The position numbers and the translations under genes were made by a program. From CAWGCE01 sp964480915 (GTDB lineage: Bacteria > Planctomycetota > Planctomycetia > Pirellulales > Pirellulaceae), in the NCBI GenBank assembly GCA_964480915.1, contig CAYZRS010000001.1, forward strand, positions 116,727-180,726: DNA of 64,000 bases. The letters run 5' to 3'. The notes beneath the pieces were generated by a model. The model searched no databases. It saw nothing but the letters and a program-made list of their open reading frames with translations, and was not told where the DNA came from. This document shows, one piece after another, positions 25,690 to 34,975 of this stretch (position 1 is its first letter; the number at the start of each line of letters is the position of its first letter).

Positions 25690-26250
25690 TCATTCGTACA
25701 TCACGCCGTCATGTTTGATCCAGCCGTCGACGTGACGCCCGCGCGGGTCGTGATGAGTCCAGTGTAGAACACCGCCTTGTTCGCTGTATTCGTACTCGCC
25801 TTTGATCTCGAGCGTGTCTCCCTCGTCGGCCGGGACTCGATCGGCCAGGTCGATGTTATGGGCCAACAAGACCGAATGGCCAGAGGGGAGCAAGAGGATC
25901 ATCTTCTGATGACGTGATCCGACGTTGTCATCAGGTAGATTTTTTTTGATGGTAAACGTGCACTGCACGATCAGGTCTGATTGCCGAGCGGCAAACGCGT
26001 CGAGAATGGCTTGCTCGCCCTCCGATGTTGCGTCGGTCGCTTGGCCACCTCCGCCCGAGTGTCCAGAGCGGTTGGCTTGTTGCTCCATTTCGGGCAGCTT
26101 CGGCAAAGCGATGCCACGTTTTTCTAGGATCGGTTGCACGAAAGCATATCCGACCAGTAGCACAATGCCTCCGATGATCAGCTTCGAATTCTTGCTACCC
26201 TTTTTGCGCAGCAGCATTTGGATCAGACGAACGACTTGACGATTATTCAT
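25690..26250 (-). CDS. DUF3465 membrane protein
   Basis: A 186-aa protein with a single membrane segment at about 24-40 ('IIGGIVLLVGYAFVQPI'). The C-terminal 100 residues fit DUF3465: 'SDLIVQCTFTIKKNLPDD', 'HQKMILLLPSGHSVLLAHN', 'DTLEIKGEYEYSEQGGV' and 'WTHHDPRGRHVDGWIKHDG'. The fold is probably OB-like; the role is unknown. A linker 45-75 is Gly/Ser/Gln-rich. It begins with ATG and stands alone upstream of the divergent dnaJ gene. Confidence 0.85.
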   Translation of the reverse strand: MNNRQVVRLIQMLLRKKGSKNSKLIIGGIVLLVGYAFVQPILEKRGIALPKLPEMEQQANRSGHSGGGGQATDATSEGEQAILDAFAARQSDLIVQCTFTIKKNLPDDNVGSRHQKMILLLPSGHSVLLAHNIDLADRVPADEGDTLEIKGEYEYSEQGGVLHWTHHDPRGRHVDGWIKHDGVMYE

Positions 26251-26508
26251 GACAGCTTAATTTTCTGAGGTTGTGGAGCATGAAAAGGCGATCATCCTAT
26301 TCACTCCATCGTGGTGGGGCCTTGGGGCTGTTTTCGCCGTGGAAACCTGTTCGCATGATATCTTGGGCAAGCAGCGTCGCGAAGCGCAGATTGCGGTCGG
26401 AAGTCCAAAACGGCCGTCGGCCATGCTTGAGCCCTTGGACGTAAGGGCGGCCGGCTTCTAGAATTAGTGCCGCGGTTGGCAATCCTTCGTACACAAACTG
26501 AAACGGCC

Positions 26509-27477
26509 ATGTCGGAAGACTATTACAAAATTCTGGGAATTAAGCGAGGCGCTTCGGATGACGAGATCCAACGCGCCTATCGCGAGCAGGCTCGCAAATA
26601 TCATCCCGACCTCAATCCGGACGATGCCAAAGCGAAAGAGAAGTTTCAATCCGTGCAGCGTGCTTACGAAGTGCTGAACGATCCTGAGCAACGGGAAATG
26701 TACGATCGCTTCGGTAGCTCGTTTGACAAAATGGGTGGTGCCCCGGGTGGGGGGCGTCCTGGCGGGGGAGCCGGTGGCTTCCCGGGTGGGAATATCGACC
26801 TCGAAGAATTCCTTCGCGACCGATTCGGCGGCGCGAGCGGAGGCGCGGCTGGCGGGACGGGTGGCTTTGCCGATCTCTTTCGCCAATTTTCGGGCGGAGT
26901 CGGCGCCGGCCAGGCGCAATCAAGACAACGCGTCGTCAACGGCCGCAGCCTGCAGCATCAATTGGAAGTGCCTTTTCAAACCTCGATCGTGGGGGGCGAC
27001 GCGCGGATCACGGTGCAGCGACAAAGCGGCAAGTCGGAATCGATCGACGTGCGGGTGCCGGCCGGCATCGAAGACGGCAAGAAAATACGCTTACGAGGGC
27101 AGGGCGAGCCGTCACCGAACGGCGGAAACCCGGGCGACATTTTGATCACCGTGAAAGTCGCTCCTCATCCCTGGTTTCAGCGTCGGGGGAAGAACCTCGA
27201 ACTGCGAGTCCCCATTACGTTAAAGGAGGCGGTGGCAGGAGCCAGTATTGATGTGCCAACACCGAAAGGCGAAATCTCACTCAAGATTCCGCCGAGTACT
27301 TCGAGTGGCAAGAAACTGCGCATTAAGGGTTTTGGCGTGTCGACCAAGGAGGGGGACGGTGACCTTTACGCAGAAATTCAGATTGTACTTCCGGACGAAT
27401 TGCCCAGCGACGTGGCGGCCGCGATCGACCGCCTGGAAATAGGTCCCGACGAACCTCGTTCTGGCCTGTGCTGGTAG
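26509..27477 (+). CDS. DnaJ/CbpA-type co-chaperone without zinc finger
   Basis: About 322 aa. J-domain 1-70 with HPD at 32-34 ('ARKYHPDLNPDDAKAK'); Gly-rich linker about 77-130; then the two C-terminal beta domains ('ISLKIPPSTSSGKKLRIKGF' and 'GDLYAEIQIVLP'). The four CxxCxGxG zinc repeats of class I DnaJ are absent, so it is a class II (CbpA-like) Hsp70 co-chaperone. The ATG at 26509 begins 'MSEDYYKILG'; the 14 residues before it are not part of the domain. It sits seven bases upstream of rnpA and is likely co-transcribed with rnpA-yidD. Confidence 0.93.
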   Translation: MSEDYYKILGIKRGASDDEIQRAYREQARKYHPDLNPDDAKAKEKFQSVQRAYEVLNDPEQREMYDRFGSSFDKMGGAPGGGRPGGGAGGFPGGNIDLEEFLRDRFGGASGGAAGGTGGFADLFRQFSGGVGAGQAQSRQRVVNGRSLQHQLEVPFQTSIVGGDARITVQRQSGKSESIDVRVPAGIEDGKKIRLRGQGEPSPNGGNPGDILITVKVAPHPWFQRRGKNLELRVPITLKEAVAGASIDVPTPKGEISLKIPPSTSSGKKLRIKGFGVSTKEGDGDLYAEIQIVLPDELPSDVAAAIDRLEIGPDEPRSGLCW

Positions 27478-27484
27478 GTTCACG

Positions 27485-27871
27485 ATGGTGGTTTGCATGG
27501 AATCCGAGAATGCCGTACCGCTGCCAGATTCCAATCGCTTCCCGGCCAAGATGCGTCTGATCGGTAGCGAATTCGAGCGAGTCTATAAAGCAAAGTGCAG
27601 CGTTTCCGATGGCGTGCTGATCGTCTACGCCGTCGCCAACGAACTCGGCTTTAGTCGTCTTGGTCTAACCGTTTCGCGCAAAGTCGGGCCGGCACATCAA
27701 CGTAATCGTTGGAAACGTTCCATTCGCGAAGCGTTTCGGACTCGGCTATCCGCTTTGCCGATCGGTTTCGATTACGTGGTGTTGCCGCGATCTCCGGTCC
27801 AACCCAAGTTAACGACGGTGCAGCGGTCGCTGACGAGTTTGGCCCAGCGAGCCGTCAGGAAGTGTCGATGA
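27485..27871 (+). CDS. rnpA: Ribonuclease P protein component
   Basis: A 128-aa basic protein that helps the RNase P RNA process tRNA 5' ends. The family core is present: 'EFERVYKAKCSVSDG', 'FSRLGLTVSRKVG' and the RNR box 'HQRNRWKRSIREAFR'. The gene follows dnaJ by seven bases and its stop overlaps the yidD ATG by four bases ('atga'). In many bacteria rnpA follows rpmH near the origin; here rpmH is not upstream. Confidence 0.95.
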   Translation: MVVCMESENAVPLPDSNRFPAKMRLIGSEFERVYKAKCSVSDGVLIVYAVANELGFSRLGLTVSRKVGPAHQRNRWKRSIREAFRTRLSALPIGFDYVVLPRSPVQPKLTTVQRSLTSLAQRAVRKCR

Positions 27872-28095
27872 GTAGGCTCTTGGATCTGCCCAGGACGTGC
27901 TTGATTGGCATGGTCCGAATCTATCAACGGCTGATCAGTCCCTTGTTGGGGCCTCACTGCCGGTTTACACCGACTTGTAGCGAGTACTTGGTTCTCTCGC
28001 TGAGAAAGCATGGACTGCTACGGGGAGGCTGCAAGGGGATCGCTCGGATTTTCCGCTGTCATCCGTGGCACCCAGGCGGCCATGACTTGCCATGA
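27868..28095 (+). CDS. yidD: YidD membrane-protein insertion efficiency factor
   Basis: A 75-aa protein: 'IYQRLISPLLGPHCRFTPTC', 'SEYLVLSLRKHGLLRGGCKG' and 'RIFRCHPWHPGGHD' are the family's full signature. YidD acts with YidC in inserting inner-membrane proteins. Start overlaps the rnpA stop, an arrangement conserved across bacteria. The usual following gene, yidC, is absent. Confidence 0.95.
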   Translation: MSRLLDLPRTCLIGMVRIYQRLISPLLGPHCRFTPTCSEYLVLSLRKHGLLRGGCKGIARIFRCHPWHPGGHDLP

Positions 28096-28351
28096 TCGCG
28101 CTTCTGTCGAACGGCAAGAGGTGCTCGTGCTGCCGATGAGCCAGCCTGCTTGCTAGCATTGGCCCGCGGTTCGTTTTCGCAAAGAGGCGTGGGCCAGCGG
28201 CCGTAAGTCACGCTTCAAGGTCGATCCTCTCCTTCCGCTTTGTTGGGAAGCAATCTTATTGACCCAGCACGAGCAGATCTCGTACTCTCCGGCCCGGGAA
28301 ATCTGTGTCGCGTGGGGCGACATTCTCTTTGGTGGCCATTTGGATTCAATC

Positions 28352-30301
28352 ATGCAGTTTCAACTTGTGAATCATCCCTCCGACCTTGTACTGCGAGTTG
28401 TGCTGGGCATGACTTTGGGCCTGCTGGCCAGCGGCTGCAATTCGGCCATGCTGCGCGAGAACGAACCGGTTAAGTCTGGACCGATCACGGCCGTCGATCC
28501 CAATGCGGTCCAGTTCGTCAAGGACTTCACGCGTCCTTGGGGCGTGCACTCCCAGCAAGTGCAAGGCGTATCCCTGGTGGTTGGGCTGAATGGCACTGGC
28601 AGTGACCCAGGTCCCAGCGCGGAGAGATCGATGCTGCTGTCGGAAATGCAGACGCGCAGCGTGGAAAGGCCGAGTGAAGTTTTGGCATCGCGCGGTACGG
28701 CGCTGGCCATGGTGAAAGGCATCATTCCGCCCGGAGCCCGCAAGGGGGATCGCTTCGATCTAGAGATTCGCGTTCCTGCCGGAAGTGAAACCTCCAGTTT
28801 GCACGCCGGTTGGTTGATGCAAGCTCGATTGAAGGAATACGCGAAACTTAATAATCGTCTGTCGGCCGGTCATTTGCTGGCGCATGCCAGCGGCGATGTT
28901 TTGACGGATGATTTCCTTGAAGGGGATGGCGACAAAATGTTCAAGACACGCGGTCGCATTCTCAGCGGCGGTATCGTCGCCAAAGAACGCAATTTGGGCC
29001 TCGTTGTCCGAGAAGAGTTCACCAGCGTCAAGACCTCCGCGCAAGTGGGCCGCGTCGTCAATCAGCGCTTTCACATGTTCCATCGTGGCAACAAGGAAGG
29101 TGTGGCAACACCGAAGAAGGACAACTTTATCGAATTGCGGATCCATCCGCGCTACCGAGACAATATCGTCCGTTACTTGCGCGTCGTTCAGAACATCGCC
29201 GTTCGCGAATCGCCGGCGCATCTGACAGAGCGGTTGGAGCGATTGCGAATGCAATTGAGCGATCCGACGGCGGCGGCCGTTGCTGCCGTCCAATTGGAAG
29301 CGATCGGCGATGCTGCCGTCAACGTATTGGAAGATGGGCTCGGTTCGGGCAGTCCCGAAATTCGGTTTTATGCAGCCGAGGCGCTCGCCTATCTGGATGA
29401 GCCGGCGGCCGCGGAAGAGTTGATGTTGGCCGTTCGCGACGAACCGGCGTTTCGTTGGCGAGCGCTGACGGCGCTGGGTGCCATGGAAGACATTGCCGCC
29501 CACGAAAAGTTGATCAGCTTGCTCAATTCCGATTCGGCCGAAACGCGCTACGGTGCATTCCGCATGCTCCGCCGGCTCACTCCTGACGATCCGGTCATTC
29601 GTGGTCAGATCGTTCAGGGGAAGCTGTTTTTGCATACGGTGAGTAGCGAAGGGACACCGCTGGTGCATGTCGCGAAGCATGAACGGCCCGAAATTGTATT
29701 ATTTGGTTCCGAGCATCCGCTCTACGAACCGGTCGTTCTGTTCGCCGGCACCGAGATTGTTGTCAAAAGCAACGATGCGGGAGGACTCACTTTGCGCAAA
29801 CTGACCTCGGGTGACGACGATCCTGAAATTAAAGTGGCAGCGCAAGTGGGCGATATGGTTCGCGGGATCGTCGAACTGGGTGGTGGTTACCCAGAGGTCG
29901 TGCAGGCGATCAGCGAGGCAAAGAGTACGGGCGCACTGCAGAGCCGCTTGGAGTACTCGGCTATCCCCGAAGCTGGCCGTACGTATCAACGCGAAGCGAA
30001 TGAAACTCGGTTGGACAAGCAGGTCACGGCAGCCAGTTCACCGGCTCGCGCGGCGTCGCCTCGCGGAGTCCCGCCGCTCGATTCGATCGATCCAAATCCA
30101 GAGCCCGATTTTATTCTCTCAGATCGCGAAGTGGATGAGAGCCTCGTCCCTGCGGAATTGCTCTTGGATCGCGATGTAACGTTCGAACCGTCGACAAATC
30201 GGGCCAGTGCCGGCGATTCGATCCGTCGCACGACGGGCCATATCGAAGGTGACGTGCGGAGTGTCGAGTTTTCCGATTTGGTAGACCCGGCGAAGCGTTG
30301 A
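28352..30301 (+). CDS. FlgI (P-ring)-like lipoprotein with inserted HEAT-like repeats
   Basis: About 649 aa from the ATG at 28352, with signal peptide and lipobox 'LGLLASGCNS'. Residues 45-290 match FlgI: 'VQGVSLVVGLNGTGSDPG', 'TALAMVKGIIPPGARKGDRF', 'VPAGSETSSLHAGWLMQARL'. Near residue 300 this is interrupted by alpha-helical repeats ('AAAVAAVQLEAIGDAAVNVL', 'EIRFYAAEALAYLDEPAAAE', 'WRALTALGAMEDIAAHEKLI') of HEAT type. FlgI character returns with 'GGYPEVVQAISEAKSTGALQ' close to 550, the segment that ends normal FlgI. The last 90 residues are disordered. FlgI is usually about 365 aa and not a lipoprotein, so this is a remodelled paralogue; no flagellar genes lie beside it. Role unknown. Confidence 0.75.
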   Translation: MQFQLVNHPSDLVLRVVLGMTLGLLASGCNSAMLRENEPVKSGPITAVDPNAVQFVKDFTRPWGVHSQQVQGVSLVVGLNGTGSDPGPSAERSMLLSEMQTRSVERPSEVLASRGTALAMVKGIIPPGARKGDRFDLEIRVPAGSETSSLHAGWLMQARLKEYAKLNNRLSAGHLLAHASGDVLTDDFLEGDGDKMFKTRGRILSGGIVAKERNLGLVVREEFTSVKTSAQVGRVVNQRFHMFHRGNKEGVATPKKDNFIELRIHPRYRDNIVRYLRVVQNIAVRESPAHLTERLERLRMQLSDPTAAAVAAVQLEAIGDAAVNVLEDGLGSGSPEIRFYAAEALAYLDEPAAAEELMLAVRDEPAFRWRALTALGAMEDIAAHEKLISLLNSDSAETRYGAFRMLRRLTPDDPVIRGQIVQGKLFLHTVSSEGTPLVHVAKHERPEIVLFGSEHPLYEPVVLFAGTEIVVKSNDAGGLTLRKLTSGDDDPEIKVAAQVGDMVRGIVELGGGYPEVVQAISEAKSTGALQSRLEYSAIPEAGRTYQREANETRLDKQVTAASSPARAASPRGVPPLDSIDPNPEPDFILSDREVDESLVPAELLLDRDVTFEPSTNRASAGDSIRRTTGHIEGDVRSVEFSDLVDPAKR

Positions 30302-30494
30302 AGATAGGGGCCGAAAAGGTCCGTTTCTCGGCCGAATTCCGGCTGGATCTGCCCCCACGTTCGGATCGGCTTCCTGGTATATTAGTGGTTTACCCAGGGG
30401 CCTCCGCTGTGGCGGTGGCTGCTGAAACTGCCTTTCCAGCTCGTCGAGCGAGCGCCAGTCCCGCTGAACCCGTCGTTCACGACGTCGAACCCCC

Positions 30495-33400
30495 ATGCTG
30501 AAAGCCCTCGAACTTCACGGCTTCAAAAGCTTCTGCGACAAAACGCGGTTTGAGTTCCCTGCTGGAATTACGGTGGTTGTCGGCCCCAATGGGTCGGGTA
30601 AGTCAAATATCGTCGACGCGATCAAGTGGGTACTGGGCGAGCAAAGCGCCAAGAGCCTGCGCGGCGCCGCGATGGCCGATGTGATCTTCAAAGGGACGAG
30701 TAAACGGCGGCCCGCAAGTTCGGCCGAGGCGACAATCATCTTTGATAACTCCGATCGGCGTTTTGAATTTGATGCCGACGAGGTGTTGGTGACGCGACGT
30801 GCCTACCGCAGTGGCGAAGGTGAGTACCTCATCAACGGCCAGGCTTGCCGACTGCGTGATATCAAAGACATGTTTCGCGGCACCGGCGTTGGAACCGACG
30901 CCTACAGCCTGATCGAACAGGGCAAGGTCGACAGCCTGCTGCAGGCCTCGGCGAAAGACCGGCGAGCGATCTTCGAAGAGGCAGCCGGTATCAGCCGGTT
31001 CAAGGCGAAGAAAGTCGAAGCGCAGCGACGGTTGGAACGTGTCGACCAAAACTTGCTGCGATTGTCGGACATTGTGGATGAGGTCGATAGTCGGTTGCGC
31101 CGCTTGAAATCTCAGGCCAGTAAAGCACGGCGCTACAAAGAACACAGCGATCGATTGCAGAGTTTGCGGACGCAAGTTGGCCGTGTCGATTGGCAAGAGC
31201 TTTCGTCAAAGCTGATCACTTTGGATGGTTTGCTGACTTCGCTGTTCGTCGAAAAGGGCGCGTCGACGGAAGAGCTGGAAGCAGAACAGCAGCGACTGAA
31301 TGCGATCGATGCTGAGCTGGAACAAGTCGAGCTCGATCTGCGCTCCATCGAAGCCAGGGCGTCACAAAATCGCGAGCAGCTGGCGGCGGGCGAATCGCTC
31401 ATTGGCCGCGAACGAGAAACGTTGGTTGAGCTGGACGAACAGCTCGATCGGCAGCGCAGTCAGATGTTGGGGCTCAGTGGCCGAGCCGGTGATCTGAAAA
31501 CGCAATTGGACGACGCACTGGCTCAGCTGCAAGCCGCCGAGTCCGACCACGGGGCCAAGACCGAATCGCTGGCCAAATATCGAACGTCACTCGACGAAGC
31601 AACGGCCGCATTGAATGAAGCCAAGGTGACGGCCGAGGCGAAACGGAACGACTATGTGACGAACGTCCGTAGCGCGGCCGATTTGGGGAATCAAATCATC
31701 GCTCAGCAATCGTTGCTCGAGGCAAACCAGGCTCGGACGGATAAAGCGGAAGAAGAGCTCGCACGATTCGAGGCTCAATTGGCGACCGCGAATGCGAAGC
31801 GAGACAAGCTGGCTCAACAGCACCAGGAGGCCGCGGACGAACTGGCTAGTGCGGCAGCCGATCTGGAGGCTAAGGAAGCCGAGGTTTTGCAGCAGCGTCA
31901 GCGGCAAGAACAGCTGCGGCAGGAGCAGGCTGAATGGAGTCGCAGGAATGCCGCGGCGGTCGAACGGATGAAGGTGCTGGAAGAAATCGAACAGCGCATG
32001 GAGGGGATCGAGTCGGGCGTCAAAGAAATTCTGGAAAGAGCCGCAGCGGAAGTGCCGGGCCCGTTTGCCGGCGTGCGAGGCATGGTGGCCGATCTGCTCC
32101 AGGCAACCGACGTCAAAATGGCTGAGATGCTGGAAGTGGCGTTGGGCGTACGAGCCCAAGACCTCGTCGTGGCCGGTTCGCAATTGTTTGAAGCGTTGGA
32201 AGCCGAGGAGGCGACCTTTCGTGGCCGAGTCGGTTTCATGCGGTTGCATTCGTCGCCGCCGGTCCGTTTAGGGCCGCCGGTCGACCTGTCGGGACAATCG
32301 GGCGTGATCGGCCGAGCGGAAGATTTTGTTTCGACCGGTCCCGAATATCAGCATTTGGTGCAGTGGTTGTTGCGCGATACCTGGTTCGTGGAAACGTTGA
32401 CCGATGCAATGCAGTACAGCCGCTCGGTCAGTTCGCCACTGCGTTTTGTGACAGGGGATGGACAGTTTGTCGATCGGGATGGTCGGTTAGTCGTCGGTAA
32501 AGTGAAAACGGCGATCGGACTGCTGTCACGGCGAACGGAATTGCGTGAACTTGGGACCAAGGTGGCGAGCCTGCAAGCAGAGATACAGCAGCGCGATGGT
32601 GAGTTGGCTCAGCAGGAACAGGCGGCGAAGGCAAGCGAGGATGTCTGGCAGCGACTGGCGGCCGATCAGGAACAGCGGAAGCAAGCCGAAGCGGAAAGTC
32701 GACTGAAGTTGGCTTCCGCCGAAGAACGGGTGGCCGAATTTGCTCAGCAATTGGAAACTGCCCGCAACGAACAGCAGCAGGCGGCCGGCGATGTGGCCGG
32801 TATGCTGACGCAGCTGACCTCGCAGCGCGAGAGCTTGTCCGTTGTCGAAGCGCTCGTGAAGACGCTGGAAACTGCGGTTGCCACTCACCGAACCGAGTTG
32901 TCCGCCTTAGAATCCAGCGTCGATGTAGCGCAGCAGGCGACGACCGAATGGCAGGTCGCGGTCGCCAAGTCGGAACAGAGATTGGAAGCCTTGCGGTCTC
33001 AATGCGATCAACTGCAACGCGACCAATCGGAACGCCGGCAAGCGCTGGAAGCGGCGGCTGAGCAGACCGAGCGGCTCTTTGCGCGACAGGCTTCGTCGGA
33101 ATTGCGAATCCTCAATGCGACTTCCGAATTGTCAGAGCGCTATTTGGCCAACGAGTCGTTTCTGGTTGAGGGAACAGCTCAGCTGACGCAAGCTTCCGAT
33201 TTGCGACGTCAGCGGACGGAAGTCAACGGTAGCCTGGATCAGACACGAGAACGACTCCGCTCGATTGAACAGCAGGCCCACGCGCATGAGATGAGCGCCG
33301 AGAAACTTCGACACGAACGGGGCGTGCTGGCTGACCGGTTAGAAGAAGATTACGGCATCACGACCCATTTGCTAGAACAGGCTCCCTCAGCGGATGAATT

Positions 33401-34124
33401 GGCCGAACGGGCCGAAGTCGATGCCGAAATTTCCGAACTGCGGCGGAAGATCACGAATCTGGGCGCTGTGAATATGGACGCGCTCGAGGAATTGAACGAG
33501 CTCGAATCTCGACATACCACCCTTGGCGATCAGTATCGTGATCTGGTGGAAGCGAAAGAGAACCTGGAACGAATCATCCAAAAAATCAACGCCGACAGCC
33601 GTCGGTTGTTCTCCGAGACGCTGGATGCGATCCGAGGCAGCTTTCAAGTCCTGTTCCGCAAGCTGTTTGGTGGTGGCACCGCCGACATTGTGCTGGAAGA
33701 GGACGTCGACATCCTAGAAAGCGGTATCGATATCTTGGCGACTCCGCCCGGGAAGCAGTCGCTCAGCCTTTCCCTGCTTAGTGGTGGAGAGCGGGCGCTG
33801 ACGGCGGTGGCACTGTTGATGGCCATTTTTGAGTATCGTCCCAGCCCCTTCTGCGTTTTGGACGAAGTCGATGGACCACTCGATGAGGCCAACATTGGCC
33901 GGTTTGTTGGCACGTTGCAGGATTTTCTCAAATGGACCAAGTTCGTCGTCGTGACGCACTCCAAGCGAACCATGACGTGTGCCAACACTCTCTATGGTGT
34001 CACGATGCAAGAGTCGGGTATCTCAAAACGGGTCTCGGTCCGCTTTGAAGACGTCAACGAGCATGGCGAAATTTCGGACGATGCGGTGGCGCGAGAGGAA
34101 TCAGGCAACGCTGGCGCGGCCTAG
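30495..34124 (+). CDS. smc: SMC chromosome segregation ATPase
   Basis: A 1209-aa condensin subunit. N-terminal ATPase half with Walker A 'VVVGPNGSGKSNIVDAI'; long coiled coils ('EQQRLNAIDAELEQVELDL' and later); a hinge at about 515-670 ('VPGPFAGVRGMVADLLQ'); second coil; C-terminal half with the signature 'LSLLSGGERALTAVALLMA' and Walker B 'PFCVLDEVDGPLDEAN'. The length and order are as usual. It works with ScpA/ScpB to organise chromosome arms. The ATG at 30495 begins 'MLKALELHGFKSFCDKTRF', as expected. It follows the FlgI-like gene after a 190-base spacer. Confidence 0.97.
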   Translation: MLKALELHGFKSFCDKTRFEFPAGITVVVGPNGSGKSNIVDAIKWVLGEQSAKSLRGAAMADVIFKGTSKRRPASSAEATIIFDNSDRRFEFDADEVLVTRRAYRSGEGEYLINGQACRLRDIKDMFRGTGVGTDAYSLIEQGKVDSLLQASAKDRRAIFEEAAGISRFKAKKVEAQRRLERVDQNLLRLSDIVDEVDSRLRRLKSQASKARRYKEHSDRLQSLRTQVGRVDWQELSSKLITLDGLLTSLFVEKGASTEELEAEQQRLNAIDAELEQVELDLRSIEARASQNREQLAAGESLIGRERETLVELDEQLDRQRSQMLGLSGRAGDLKTQLDDALAQLQAAESDHGAKTESLAKYRTSLDEATAALNEAKVTAEAKRNDYVTNVRSAADLGNQIIAQQSLLEANQARTDKAEEELARFEAQLATANAKRDKLAQQHQEAADELASAAADLEAKEAEVLQQRQRQEQLRQEQAEWSRRNAAAVERMKVLEEIEQRMEGIESGVKEILERAAAEVPGPFAGVRGMVADLLQATDVKMAEMLEVALGVRAQDLVVAGSQLFEALEAEEATFRGRVGFMRLHSSPPVRLGPPVDLSGQSGVIGRAEDFVSTGPEYQHLVQWLLRDTWFVETLTDAMQYSRSVSSPLRFVTGDGQFVDRDGRLVVGKVKTAIGLLSRRTELRELGTKVASLQAEIQQRDGELAQQEQAAKASEDVWQRLAADQEQRKQAEAESRLKLASAEERVAEFAQQLETARNEQQQAAGDVAGMLTQLTSQRESLSVVEALVKTLETAVATHRTELSALESSVDVAQQATTEWQVAVAKSEQRLEALRSQCDQLQRDQSERRQALEAAAEQTERLFARQASSELRILNATSELSERYLANESFLVEGTAQLTQASDLRRQRTEVNGSLDQTRERLRSIEQQAHAHEMSAEKLRHERGVLADRLEEDYGITTHLLEQAPSADELAERAEVDAEISELRRKITNLGAVNMDALEELNELESRHTTLGDQYRDLVEAKENLERIIQKINADSRRLFSETLDAIRGSFQVLFRKLFGGGTADIVLEEDVDILESGIDILATPPGKQSLSLSLLSGGERALTAVALLMAIFEYRPSPFCVLDEVDGPLDEANIGRFVGTLQDFLKWTKFVVVTHSKRTMTCANTLYGVTMQESGISKRVSVRFEDVNEHGEISDDAVAREESGNAGAA

Positions 34125-34975
34125 TGCCAGCGGCGGCATCGCTTGCCTAATCTGCCGCGTCATCGACGAACGCCGCACCGCGACCGCCGGATCGTCACCT
34201 GGCAACGGCCCGCGACCGAGCCAGATGTGCCTCGTCGCGGAGCCAACGCTCCGTCCCCTAGCGAAGAGGAGGGGCTGTGCTTACGGCTCGTATTGGCCCG
34301 CAAACTTTGCGCGATTGCACTCTCTTGTGAAGTGGCGTCGTAGAACTTTCTCCGTCTAAAAATATTTCTTCGGAACAAACCGCCGGTCTGGGACCATCCC
34401 ACCATGACTAGCTGGCAATGATGGAATTGCCGTTAAACGGCAGCGCAACAACTGTTTGTGCCCTCCGATGCGTTGCTGTCATGCTGTTCGTGGTGGTCGT
34501 CAAGAGACGCTTGACCGCGATTGCCGCTACGAGTTGCGAAACTTTCTAAAGTCATACCCCTGTGTTAATCGAAGTTATGTTCGGAAGAGGAACGCTTTCA
34601 ACAACCTGTTGAACGCCGGATGCTTCTTGGGGGGTAATTCGAACGAGATCATCTTTGATCTCATTGCAATCGCTGGGTGGTCCTCGGACTGCTCGACGTT
34701 TGCTTCAAATTACTCTCTGCAACGTTTCGCCATGATGCGGACGAAGGTGACTTGTCCTGTGCGGTGTGATTGCAGTTCACACGGCTCAGGTGCGAAAGCA
34801 GAGAACGACCGAACGAAAGTTCAGGCACGTGTCGTACTCGGAAGTCATGTCCGAATAACTGCGAATATACAGCGTAAGGCCCCGACCCAGACGTCCTACT
34901 TTGGACGGGGGCAAACAGTCGTCTCCGTGGCAACATGGTGACGCGAGCAAAAAGAGCGTAAACGGAGAACCCGTG
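34125..34975. other. Intergenic stretch without a recognisable gene
   Basis: About 850 bases between smc and the HTH-receiver gene. The longest frame (34456-34941) has Cys/Arg-rich, non-family sequence and poor codon usage, so I did not call it. A perfect 7-bp hairpin 'gagatca-tctt-tgatctc' (34645-34662) lies inside, without a T run. The end should contain the promoter of the next gene. This is the largest non-coding gap in the window. Confidence 0.5.

Noticed and set aside
34456..34941. 161-codon open frame between smc and the HTH-receiver gene
   Set aside because: Cys/Arg-rich with no recognisable domain, no ribosome binding site, poor codon usage.
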